From the NCBI GenBank assembly GCA_016871725.1, contig VHCL01000015.1, positions 1 through 37,054 of the forward strand: 37,054 nt of DNA. Direction: 5' to 3'. This DNA is from Verrucomicrobiota bacterium. Lineage in GTDB: Bacteria > Verrucomicrobiota > Verrucomicrobiia > Opitutales > UBA953. The notes under the pieces were generated by a model. The model searched no databases and was not told where the DNA came from. It saw only the letters and a program-made list of their open reading frames with translations. Positions 22,501 through 34,500 of this stretch are shown here, in pieces. Position 1 is the stretch's first letter. Every line of letters starts with the position of its first letter. The translations under genes were made by a program, and so were the position numbers.

Positions 22501-25500
22501 CGGATGCGAGGCCGAGCACGTCGGTGCGCAAGGCGTCACCCGCGGCGGAGAGGTCGCCGACATTGAGCTCGAGGATGGAATTCGCGCCGCCGGCGGAACC
22601 GAGCTGGAGCGTGGCGAGCGAGGTGAAGGTCGTGCCGGCGCCGTCCGCCAGGCTGAGCGTGGCGCCCGCGCCGACGGTGACGGCGGTGACGACGGAGGGA
22701 GCGGAGTGACCTCCGGCCAAGGCGAGCAAGCTGCCGTTGCCCGTGACGGAAAGCGCGGTCGAAGCGGTCAGCGGAGAGCGGAGGGTGAGAGAGCCGCCGG
22801 TGACCGAGGTGGCGCCCTGGTAGCTCAAGCTCACGCCGTCGGCGACCACCGCGACGCCCGCGCCGGTCTTGGCGAAGGAAAGCGCGCCCGCGCCGGAATC
22901 GGTGATCGCGTAGGTTCCGGCGCCGCCGCCGAAATTCACGTTCGCTCCGCCGGCACCGACGGTGAGCGTGGCCGCCGTGGCCGCGGAATTATCGATGGCG
23001 ATCGTGCCGTTGGTCACGGCGGTAAGGCCGGTGATGGTCTCGGAACGGCCGGCGAGATCGAAGGTGGCGGCGTCCGCGGAGTAGCCCTCGGCGGCGAGGA
23101 TCAGGCCGCCGGCGCCGGCGCCATGCGGGATGACTTCGTCGGCGCCGAGCGCGAACACGCCGCGGCGGACGATGATCGGGGCGCCGCCTTGATTGAAGTT
23201 CGAACCCGCCGAGGGAGCGAAAGTGAGCGTGCCGTCGCCGGCCTTGACCAGCGACACGCCGAAGGCGCCGGCGGCGGCGAACGCACCTTGGAGCGAGGTG
23301 GCGCCGGACCCGTCGATGGTCCAGGTACCCGGGTTCAGGAGTTCGGAAGCATTGACGCCCGCGGCGAAAGTGACGCTCTTGCCGGCGACGACGAGGTTAC
23401 GGAGCGTGAGGTCGAGGACGTCGCCCGCGAGGACGACCTGGGAGGAGAAGGTGAACGAGCCGTCGCCCGCGAGCGTCTGCGTGGCGTTGTCAAGGAAGCG
23501 GACCGAGCCGCCGAACGTGCGGTCGCCACCGACGGCCTGCACGGTCGCGTCGCCGAAGCGGACGGACGGCGTCGACGCGACGTCGGCCGCGGCCAAGCGC
23601 AAGGTTCCGCCGAGGATTTCCAGCCCGCCCGCGTAGCTGCCTTGACCGGAAAGGGTGAGCGTTCCCGGACCCTGCTTGACCAACGTACCCGCGCCGCCGA
23701 TGGCGCCGGAGAGCGAGCCGGACGAGAGGACGAGCCGGCCCGCCGAGATCGTCGTGGCGCCGGAGTAGGCGGCCGGACCCGTGACCGTGAGCGTACCGGC
23801 GCCCTGCTTGACCAACGTGAGCGGCCCCCCGAGGGAGCCGACGCTCGAGGCGGCGGCGGAGCCGACGATCAGCGTGGCCGCCGAAGCGGTGGTGACCGCG
23901 CCGAGACCGGCAAGGCGGGAAATCGTCAGGGCGTTGCCGTTCAGGTCGAGCGTCGCGCCGGAAGCCACGGCCAGCGAAGTCACGGACGGCAGGGCCGAGG
24001 CCACGCCGAGGCGGAGGGTGCCGGCGGCGACGTCGAGGCCGCCGGTGTGCGTGGACTGCGCGGAGAGCGTGAGCGCGCCCGTCCCCGCCTTGCGCCAGAC
24101 GCCGGCTCCGGCGAGACCGGTCGCGAAGGAGACATCGTTCGCGCCAAGGTCGAGCGTGGCGACCACGCCCGCGGGCACGGCGCCGAGTCGGGCGGAAAGG
24201 TCGGTGGTGTTGACGCCGGACCAGCGCAAGGAGGAGTCCGACGCGAAGGTCACCGCGCCGGAACCGCTCGCGCCCGAAGCGAAGGCGAGCGTGCCGCCCG
24301 CGAGGCGAAGCCCGCCGGTGAAGGTGCCCGCGCCGGAAAGGGTCAGCGTGCCAGCGCCCAGCTTGGCCACGCCTTGGGAACCCGCGATCGCCGCGCCGAA
24401 GGAGCGGTCGCCCGCGGTCGTGTCGAAACCAAGGAAGGAGCCGGCGGCGAAATTACCGCTGCCGAGGGCGGCGGTGATGTCGGCCTCCGACGTCGCGGCG
24501 CCGAAGGCGAGCGTGGCGCCGGAAGCGACGGACCAGCGGGAAGCGGCGGCGAGTCCGCCAAGGGCCTCGCCGGAGGCGACGGTCAGCACGCCCGCATTGA
24601 CGGCGGTGACGCCGGTAAAACCGGCGGCGGAGCCCGCGAGGTTGAACGTACCGACGCCGACCTTGGTCAGGTTGCCCGCGCCCGCGAGGACGCCCGTCGC
24701 GGAACCCGCGGCGAGTTCCAGCGTCCCGGCGGAGACCGTGAGGGCGCCGAGCGCCGACGTTCCGTCGAGGCGCGCCGTGCCGGCTCCGGTCTTGGCGAGC
24801 GTGCCGGCGGCGGTGACGGCGCCAGGCACGGTCAAGGTGACTCCGACCGGGACGTCGAGGGTGCCGCCGGCGGCGCCGATGGTCAGGCCTCGGCGGGCTG
24901 ACAGGGCGAAGGAGGCGGTCGCCTGCAGGCCGCCGCCGACGAAGTTCAGGTTGTCGGCGTCGAACGCATTCGGCACGGCGCCGAGGGCGGCATCCATCGC
25001 GACGGAGACCAGACCGCCCGCGAGCACCGTGCCGCCCCGGTAGGCGTTGCCGGTCGTCGCATCCCCCAGGGCGTCCACGGGCGCGAGGGTCAGCACGCCG
25101 GCGCCTTCCTTGCGGAGCGTCAGGTTGCCGTTCAGCGTGCCCGTGAGGGTGGTCGAGGAAGACTGCCGGACCGTGAGGGTGTTCAGCGCGAAGGCGGAGT
25201 TCGTCACGTTGCCGGCGTCACCGGCGAGCGAGGCGACGCGCTGATCGTAACCATTGAGGTCGAACATCCCGCTGGCCGACTCGAGGACGAGCCCGGTCGT
25301 GACCGGGAGCGCGTCGGCTCGGCCGATCTGCAGGACGCCGTCCTCGACGCGGGTCAGCCCTTGGTAGGTGCTGGCTCCCGCCAGGAGGATGACGTCCTGT
25401 CCGACCTTGGTCAGGCCGCCCGGACCGGTGATCGCGCCGTCGATCTGGAAGTAAGAGCCGCGAAGACCCGGGTCGTTAGGGTTGTTCGCGTTGGGCTGAT

Positions 25501-28500
25501 TGAGCTTACCTTGGTCGTAAAGGCGGGAAAGATCCCAGCTGCCGTTGCCACCCGATGCGTAGGGCTGTCCGAGATAGGAATCCGAGGCGAGATTGAGCGT
25601 GATGCCGGCGCCGAGCTTCTGGATGACCGCCACCTGATCCCAATCACGGGGCACGTAACCCATGACCGAACCACCGCTGAGCGTGATCGTCTCCCCGCCG
25701 GTCTGACTACGCATCACCTGGAGGTGGACGCCCGCCGGCAGGACATAGTTACCGGCCCGGGCGCCATCGACGGCCCAACGTTCGAAGGAGCCGGGCTGCT
25801 GGACGAGGACCGCCGTGGGCGACCAGCCCGCCGTCGCGATCTCAAGGGCCCCGCCCTGCTCGATCGAGGCGGTGACCGTCGCGGCGCCGAGGGAGCCGGC
25901 GTGCGTGACGCGGAGAGCGCCTTCGCCGACGGCGAGGGAGCGCGTCCCGGTGAAGCTCGCGCTGATGTCACCGAGGGTCAGGACGCCGTCCCCGACCTTG
26001 TTGAAGTCATAAAGTCCCTGGTTGTTCAGGCCGCCGACGCCGGCGCCGCCGCCGAACTGCACGCCGACGGTCGATCCAGGACCATGCGAAGTGGCGTCGA
26101 CGTTGACCTGGTAATGGTCATGGAGCGTGACCACTCCGGTTCGGGCGGTCGCCCGCGACCCATCGACCTGGAAGATGAGACCACCCGGCTGGCCGACGCC
26201 CGCGACGGCGTTGGTCGTCCGCAGCTGGAGCGCGGGGATCTGCTGGAGCCGGTCGTTGGCGAGGACGACGCGGACCTGGTTGAAGTCGTAGGCGGTGATG
26301 GCCCCTCCGTTCCAGGTGAAGAGGTCCGGCGACCCGCTGTTATAACTATACCGGAGCTCCGTCATGGAGTAGGTGTTATCGCGGTCGTTCATGCGGCTCC
26401 CCATCAGGGAGACCGCGCCCGACCCCTGGGCGGCCGGCGTGAGGAACTGCAGGCCGCCGCCGTTGACGACCCACGAGCCGGCGAACTGCGGCTGGTCGGC
26501 GCGGATGTTCAGGAAAGCCGTCCCGGATTTGGTGACCTGCGAGGCATAGATCGCGCCGTTCAGCTGCAGGGTGTTGTTCGAGGCCCAGACGAAGGCCTCG
26601 CCGGTCCCGTCGCCGGCGGATCCGAAATAAAGGTCGGCGTTGATGGTCGGCGTGTTGGCCGACTGCATCAGGCCGCCGCTACGGAGGATGATACGATTGA
26701 AGCCGCCGTCGGCGCTGACGTTGATGTCGCGGTCGGTACGCAGCGCGTAGAGGTCGAGGTTGGCGCCGAGGGTCGCCGTCGCCGTCCCGAGGTTGAGGAT
26801 CGTCGTACCGTCGTTCGTGGCGACCGTCAGCGCACCGCCGGCCGACGTGACGTAATTGGCGGGGACGGTGCCGGTCGTGATCGGCATGAAACCGAGCACG
26901 GCGTCATACTTCAGGAACTGATTGCCGGCGCGCTCGGTCAGCCACGGAGCGACCATGCCGTTCGCCATCAGCGCCGCTCCGTTCGAGGCCAGGAAGCGCA
27001 TCGCCGTGGTCGTCCCCGTGACACCGAGGCCGGTCGAGGTGTTCGTGTTGGTGTCCATGCCCGTCACCATGAGGGTGCCGGACCCGACGCGGGTGACGTC
27101 GCCGGAGATGAGTTCGGCGAGGAAGGCGCCGCGGCGGCGGACGACGACCTCGGACCCGCCGGCGACGGACAGGGCGCCGACGGTCTCGGTGTTGTAGGCG
27201 CTGGCGGCTCCGTCGCCGTAGATCTCCAGCACCGCGGTGTTCAGCGCGATGGGCGCGGCGTCCGCCCAGCGTCCCTGCGTCGAAGCGGTGGACAGCGGCG
27301 TGTCGTTGTCGAACCGGATCCGGGAGCCCGGATGGAAGACCCAGACGTTGGCGTTGGCGTCGGCGGCGTTACGGGCCGTGCCGGCCGCGTTCTCCAGGCG
27401 GACCTCACCGAAGACCTCTACGGCGCCGGAGCCGAGCGGGCGACGGAAGGTCGTCGCAGCGCTCTGACCCGCCTGCAGGACCAGCACCGATCCACGGTAA
27501 CCACCGTCCATGTTGCGGGAGCGCGTGACCAGCGTGCCGCCGCCGAAGGTGTTGTCGGAGTTCGCGCCGAAAGCGACGGCGAGATGACCGAAGCCGACGT
27601 TGGCGACGCCGACGACGAGGGCGTTGCCCGCGCCCGCGAGCTGGGCGCCGGCCGCGGCGGGATTCAGCGTCAGCGTGTTCGCTCCGCCGCCGAGCAGGAA
27701 CTGCGTCCCGCCGGCCCCCCAGGGCGTCAGGCTCGCCGCGGAGAGCGTGCCCCCCGTGTTCGAACCGAGATACCAGTCACCCGCCCGGAAACCGGCCATG
27801 TCAGGGGCCGTCGTGAACGTCTGTCCGTTGTCGAGCGCGAGCACGCCCGGACGGGAGCCGACCATCGTCAGGCTGTCGTAGAGGGAATACAGGGCGGCCT
27901 GGCCCGCCGGCAGGCTGACGCCGAGCACCGGGAAGTTGAGCGAAGACGTCGCCCGGACCTCCAGGGCGGCGGCTCCGAGGTTGGTGGTCGAACGCAGGCT
28001 GAGGGCCGCGGAAGGATTGACGATCACCGAGGCCCCGGCGACGCCGAGGGTCGCGTTGTCCTGGTTGACGCGCACCGAGCCCTGCTGAAGGTCGAGGCGG
28101 CCCGTCCAACCGGCGTTGGCGGCGTTATGGTCGAAGTAGAAATACCAGTTGCCCGCCTTGGTGAGTCGTCCGCCGCCTTCGAGGAGGTCCCGCAGGAAGA
28201 CGTCCGAAGAGTCGTTCTGGAAGACGGCGCTGTCGCGGATGACCATCTTACCCTCGAAGATGTAATCGTCGCCGAAGCTGTCGGCGTTGAAGCGCATCTG
28301 GGCGGCGTTGACGGTGCGCAGGACGTTCGTCCCGCCGTTCGCGCCGAAGGTCCGGTTGGCCGCCGCCGAATTTCCGGTGCCACGGTCGGACACGACCGTG
28401 ACGGCGCCGCCGAACACGAGATCCTGGCCGGCGGCGGCGAAATAGGTCCGGGCGTCGTTGGCGGACGTACGGAGCGTGCCGAAATTAAGGTAATAATCCC

Positions 28501-31500
28501 CCGTGCCGAAGACGTTGTTGTTATTGTCGCCGACGCCGCGGATCTCGCCGCGCTGCATGGTCACGTTCGAGCTGAGCGACGTATTGACTCCGTCGAGCCG
28601 CAGGATCCCGTCGCCCGACTTGATGAGCGGCGCGGCGCCGCTCACGGCGCCGGCGAGGCGGAAGATACGCCCGCTCTGCTCGATGCGCAGCGCGATGGGC
28701 GCCGTGCCGCCGAAGCTCGTCGCGCCGCTGACGGTCAGGTCATGGCTGTTCGCGGAGTTCGTGCCGGAGGTCGAACCGATCACGAGGCTCGTGCCTTGGG
28801 CCGTCGAACCGCCCAAGACGGTGAACGTGCCGGAAAGCGTGTTGGTCGCCCCGGCCGTGGAGGTTCCCGTGTAGCGTTCGCCGATGATCCGGGCGTAGGG
28901 GACGTCCGCGAGGATCGTCACGCTGTTGGCGAAGGTCTGACTGGCGTTGTTATTGGTACGCAGCAGCAACTCGGCCATCTGGCTGCCGTCGTTGTTGTTG
29001 AGCCAGTCGCCGCCGAGCGCGATCGTCGCCGAAGCGGCGGTACCGGCGCCGTCAAGATAGAGCCGCCCGCCGTTCAGCTGGATGGTCCCGGTGATGGCGT
29101 TGGTCGTGTTGGTGAGCTGGAGGTTGCCTTCGCCGTGGACGGTGAGGCCGGCGGCCGTGACCTTGCCGCCCACGCGCGTGACCAAGCCGTTGCCGCCGAC
29201 GTAGAGGACTCCTTCCACCGGGGTCGTGCCATCGCCGAAGTAAAGGGCGGTGGTGTTGAAATTGACCCGTCCGGCGGCGTTGGCGTTGATGGTGACCAAG
29301 CCGCCGCTCAGGAGATTGATCTGTCCTCCGGTGAAGGTGGCCTCGTTATCGCTGGTGTTGGCCTGCACCCGGAGCGCATGCACGTTGATCGTGCCCGTGA
29401 GCGTGGGGTCGGCCGTGCCACCGATGAAATTCGCCACGGAGGACGAAGTCAGGCCGGCCAGGAAAGTCGCTCCAGCGGCGGAGTCGCCGGTCGTGAAGGA
29501 ACTGGTGAAGGCGGCGTTCTGGACCCCGAGGACGTCGGAGTAGGTGAGGAAGCCGTTGCGGGCCGGATTGAGCATCCAGACCGGCAGGAGTCCCTGGGCG
29601 TCGCGCAGCGCGGCGCCCCCTTGGATGAACAGCTTCTGTCCCTGCAGGTCGATGCGACCGAGCTCGTCGGCGTTCTCACGTATGGCGAACGTGGCCTGTC
29701 CTTGGCGGACCAGCCCGCCGGCGGAGAGGACGATCTGCCCGTTGGTGCCGTTGCGCTCGAGGTAGATGCCGGCGCCCTGGCTGACCGTGATGACCCCGAT
29801 TTCCTCGCGGGCGACGCGGCCGGAGGAGCTGACCAGGCTGAGGGTGGCTCCGCGCAGGAGCAGCGGCGTCGAGTCACCCCACTTGTTCTCCGCGACGGCG
29901 GTCGCGAGGTTCGAGGCGTCGAGACGGCTGGCGAAGGCGGTGTCGGCGACGTCATTCGCATAGTCAAGGCGGAGGACGGAGCCGGGATAAAGGTTCACTG
30001 CGTTGACCTGCGCGCCGGCGTCGTTCGTGAAACGACCGGCGCCGCGGGCCGTGAGACGGCCGAAGACGTGGAAGGCGGAAGTGGCGAGGTCGCCCGTGAA
30101 CTCGAGGAAATTCTGGGTGTTGCCCGCCTCGCGGTTACGGAAGACCGTCGTCTCCCCGGTGAACGATTGGTCGCCGTAAAGACGGAGGGAGCCGACGCCG
30201 TTGCCCAGGGCGAAACCGTTATCCAGCTGGGAGATGCCGACCTGCAGGGAGGCCGTGCCGGAAAGCGCGCCCGCCGACGTGACCGAAAGGGTCGCCGCAT
30301 TGGAACCGAAGAAGCGGTAGACGTCGCCGGCGCCCGCGCCGAGGGTCGGCGCGGTGTAGAAGGATTGGGTCAGCGCGGCCATGCCCCAGCGGCCGTTGCC
30401 GAGGAGAGACTGGTCGACCGACGTCGCGAAGAGCCCGTCGTTCATCGACAGGACCAAGGCGCCGTTGGAGCTGGAACGAAGCCCGTAGGCCGAGGGAGCC
30501 GCGTCGGTGCCGACCTGCACGGAGGTGACGGTGGTGGCCAGTGTGCCGTAGAGCTGGACCGTCGAACCGCGGGCGGTGAGGACGTTGGCCGGCGCGTTCA
30601 GGCGGATGGTCGTGCCGCGGTTGATCACGATATCCCCCGTGCCGGCGTTGGCCGCGGAGGACGGGACGAAGGTCGTGCCTTCGTAACGGATGTCGTCGGT
30701 GCCGCGCGAACCGAAGAGAATCGTGCCGTCGGTGGCGACGAGGCCGCCGTCCCAGGCGCGGTTGTCGGCGCCGATGGCAAGATCGAAGGCGCCACGCTTC
30801 TCAAGCGAATATGGCCCGACGATGGCGCCGGCCAGGACGAGGTTATTGTCCGTCTGCACGCGGCCGAAGTCGGTCAGGGTGGTCGGGCCGTCGAACCGCG
30901 GGATGAAGGTGTTGTCGTTGTTCGTGAGGAAGCGCTGCAGGCCGAGGGTCAGCGACCCGAAGGTAAGCAGCTTGTTCGCCCCGCCACCCTGGCTGCGGAC
31001 GGTGTTCAGGACCGAGTCGCCGCCGACGGCGACGATATCGTAGCCCAAGGCCACTCGCTGCAGGTTGGTGGTGCTGTCCCCGTTGACGCGGACGGAGAAG
31101 GTGCCGCCGCGCAGGAAGATGTCGGTCGAAGCCGGAAGCGACGGCGCGAAGCCGAGCGGCCCGCCCCAGGACTGGTCACCCGCGGTGATGGTCAGCGTAC
31201 CTTGGTCGACATAGGCCGCGTCGAGCGTGTTGGGACGGGCCGGATCCCAGTTGTCGAGCGTCAGGGTTCCTCCGCCCACCTTGACGAGGGCAGACCCGGC
31301 TCCGCCGACGATCTGGCCGGAATAGGTCCAATTGGACCCCTGACGACCGACGGTCAGCGCAGCGCCTTCCATCAGGAGCGTGCCGCCGAAATTGAGCACC
31401 GGGCTCCGGGTGAACGAACCACCGAGGTTGCCGAACTCCTGCGCGAGACCGTTCAGCTCGACCGTCGCGCCCGGCTGGATGACGACGGAAGCGCCGATGA

Positions 31501-34500
31501 CGGCGTTCTGATTGCCGAGGACGGCGAAAGCGTTGGCGACGTCCAGGGAGAGCACTCCTTCGTTCACCTGCACGTTGCCTTGGAGAGGGGAGACGGCGGT
31601 CAGGGACAACGTACCGGGGCCGAACTTGGTGAGGACGTTGACGAACGTGTTGCCCGAGTTGTTGCGAGTGTTCGCGAGAGGTACGCCGAGGGTCGAGACG
31701 CCCGCTGCCTCGACATAGAGGCTGAGCGCGTTGGTGCCCAGATGCAGCGCCGAGCCGGCGGCCCCCGTGAGGTCGGCGCCGGCGTTGAGGATCACGCCGC
31801 CCATGCCCAGCGTCCCGGAAGGAGCCGCCCCCACCCGGAGGACGTTGCCGCCGAGGTCGACGCCTTGGTCCGCGACGAAGGCGTAGACCGAGCGATTACC
31901 GGTGAGCAGGGAAGCCACGCCACGGGCGTCGTAGACCTGCGTGGCGCCGCCCGCCAGATCGAGGTCGCCGGTCGCACCATAGCCCGCCGAGAGGACGCTG
32001 CCGGCCGCGTAACCGGCGAAGGTGGCGGCGGTCGAAGCGCCGGAACCTTGGATCACGGCCCACGGCCCGATGATGCCGTTGACCAAGGTCGGGGGAGTCG
32101 TGAAGACGACCTTCTCGGCGCCGGCCGAGCCGAGGTCGGTGTCCGTGCCTTTGAGGGTGAGGGTCGCGTTGGCGGAACGGGTCAACGAACCGAAAGTGAA
32201 GGTGGTGGCTTGGCCGCCGCCGTTGACGGCGACGATCGCCGATCCCGAGTTGATCGTCAGGGCGCCGGAGCTCACGGCGGACGCCGCGGCGCCGGTGAGA
32301 TTGGCCAGACGCAGGGTACCGTCGGCAACCGTGAAAGCCGTGTTCGCCCCGAACGGGCTGCCGGTCGCGGTGGCCCGTCCTTCAAGCGTGCCCGCCACGA
32401 CGCTGACGCCTCCCGTGAAGGCGTTGCCCGCGGAGGGCGCGAGGATCACCGTGCCCGCGCCCACCTTGGTGAGGCCGCCGACGCCTGAGGCGGCGCCGGA
32501 GAAAGTGACGTCGCCGCCTATCTCCGCCGTGACGTTGATACCGCGGGTGAGCGTGAGCGCGCCGGAGAAGGTCTTGGCACCGGTGTCGAGACCACCGAGG
32601 GTCTGCGTGCTGCCGGTCGCCGTGTTCTCGAACGCACGGCTAATCGTCCGGACGCCGGAAGCCAGAATCTGGGAGAAGGATGCGCCACGGAACTGGACCG
32701 CCGTGGCGCTGTTGCCGAAGGCGGCGTTGTTTCCAGCCACGACGTATCCGTTGGAGATCGTCGTGCCCCCTGTGTAGGTATTGGCGCCGTTGAGCCAGAG
32801 GACGCCTTGCTCGTTCTTCCCGAGGGCGAAAGTGGCGCCGGAGATCACGCCGTTGACCGTGACCATGCCGCCGCGCGGACGCAGGTCGACGGAACGACTG
32901 AGGACGATGTCACCTAGCTGGAACCGGTAGCCGTTGTAGCCGTCGAAAAAGAGGGCGCTGTTTCCGCCGCCGCCCGCCGCGTAGGTGCCGGCGTGGCCGA
33001 CGGTGAGCGTCGGCAGCACGACCACGCCGTTCTCGTTGCCGGCAGACTTCGGACCGGCGACGAAGATGCGGTTGGAGCCGTCGTTGCCGCCGGAAGTCGT
33101 GATGCCGGCGTTGGCCAGCACGAAGGATGGCGCGCCGTCGAACCGGAACTCCAACCGGCTGGTGCGATCGTTTTCGGTGTTGAGGTTGATCGTGCTGGAC
33201 GCGAGGCCGGCGGCGCCGACGTGGCCGAGGACGAGGCGACCTTCCGTCACGAGCGTATTGCCGTCGTAGAGGTTGTCCGCGTTGAGCACCAGGACGCCGC
33301 CTTCGCGCTTGCGGAGATTCTGGGCGCCGGTGCTGCCGGCGTCGATCACCCCGTTGATCGTCACCAGGCCGTTGGCGGTGGTGTTCGTGTTGTCGTCCCC
33401 GATGTCGAAATAGAAATCCCCGGCGGCGCCGAGGTTGGGCGAGACGGGTCCGTTGAGGACGAAGTCCAGATACGTCCCGCCGTTGGCCCTGAAAGTAATG
33501 ACGCGATTATTGTTGGTATCCCGGTCGCCGATCACGAGTCCGCCCAGCTGCAGGGCAGAGAAGGCGCCGCCCAGGAGGCCCGTGGCGCGGATGTTGGGCG
33601 TGGCGGCGGCCACGTCGAAACTCCGCGAGCGATACTGCCCGTCCACGCCGCCGAAGAGTCCGGCGGCGACGTCAAGGCGGATCTCCCCCGACCGAAGGAC
33701 GATCTGACCGCCCGAGCCGAGGCCGAGCGCGCCGTCCACGCCGGCCTGCAGGATGCCGCCCGACCCGATGGTGACCGTTCCGGAGAAACCCTGCGCCTTC
33801 GGGATATAGACGATGCCGTCGGTGTAATTACGGTCGTTCTGATCCGGCGCGCCGACGATCAGCGGGAAAGCCCCGCGCAGGACGTTGGTGCCGGCGATCG
33901 TGAAGGTGCCGCCGGTGTTGCTGTGACCGCCGAGACGGAAAGCCGTGGCGGCGCCACCGGTCGGCGACAGCGTCGCGCCGGTAAACACGGCATTGCCGGA
34001 ATCGGCGCCGAACCAGGCTTCGACATTCGGGGCGACCGCGCGGATCTGGCCGGTGAGGTCGGCCTGGAAGTCGTTGAGTCCGCTGAGGGTGATCGCCACG
34101 CGGCGGGCCTGTCCGCTCTGGTTGTTCGCGATGAGGAAATTGAGCCCGCCGCCGAGGAGGTCGCCCCCCGTTCCGGTGAGCGAACTGAACGTGACGCCGG
34201 CGCCGGTGCCGTAACCCGCGCCGAGCGTGAGCGAGGCCGGGGTGTCATTGTTCTGATTCTGGAGAATGACGAGCTGTCGGGAGCCGATGTTGGCCGGAGA
34301 CTCCACGCGCAGGCGGGCGCCGGCGTTGATCTGGATGTCGTTGCCGGCGACGTTCGCCCCGGCGGTGCCGGCGCCGGTGAGCCAGAGCTCGCCTTCCTGG
34401 ATCGTGGTACCGCCGGCGTAGGACTTCGCATCCGTGAACCAGAGGATGCCGCCGCCGCGGCGGACGAGTCCGCCGTTCGTGATGTCTCCGGCGATGAAGC

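Noticed and set aside
25361-32488. Plus-strand ORF of 2,375 codons, and other long plus-strand ORFs at 2993-4846, 9041-11206, 18929-21439 and 22163-24901
   Set aside because: They lie directly opposite the codons of the PATR genes, are rich in Arg, Gly, Ala, Asp and Glu without domains or signal peptides, and arise because the sense genes avoid TTA, CTA and TCA.
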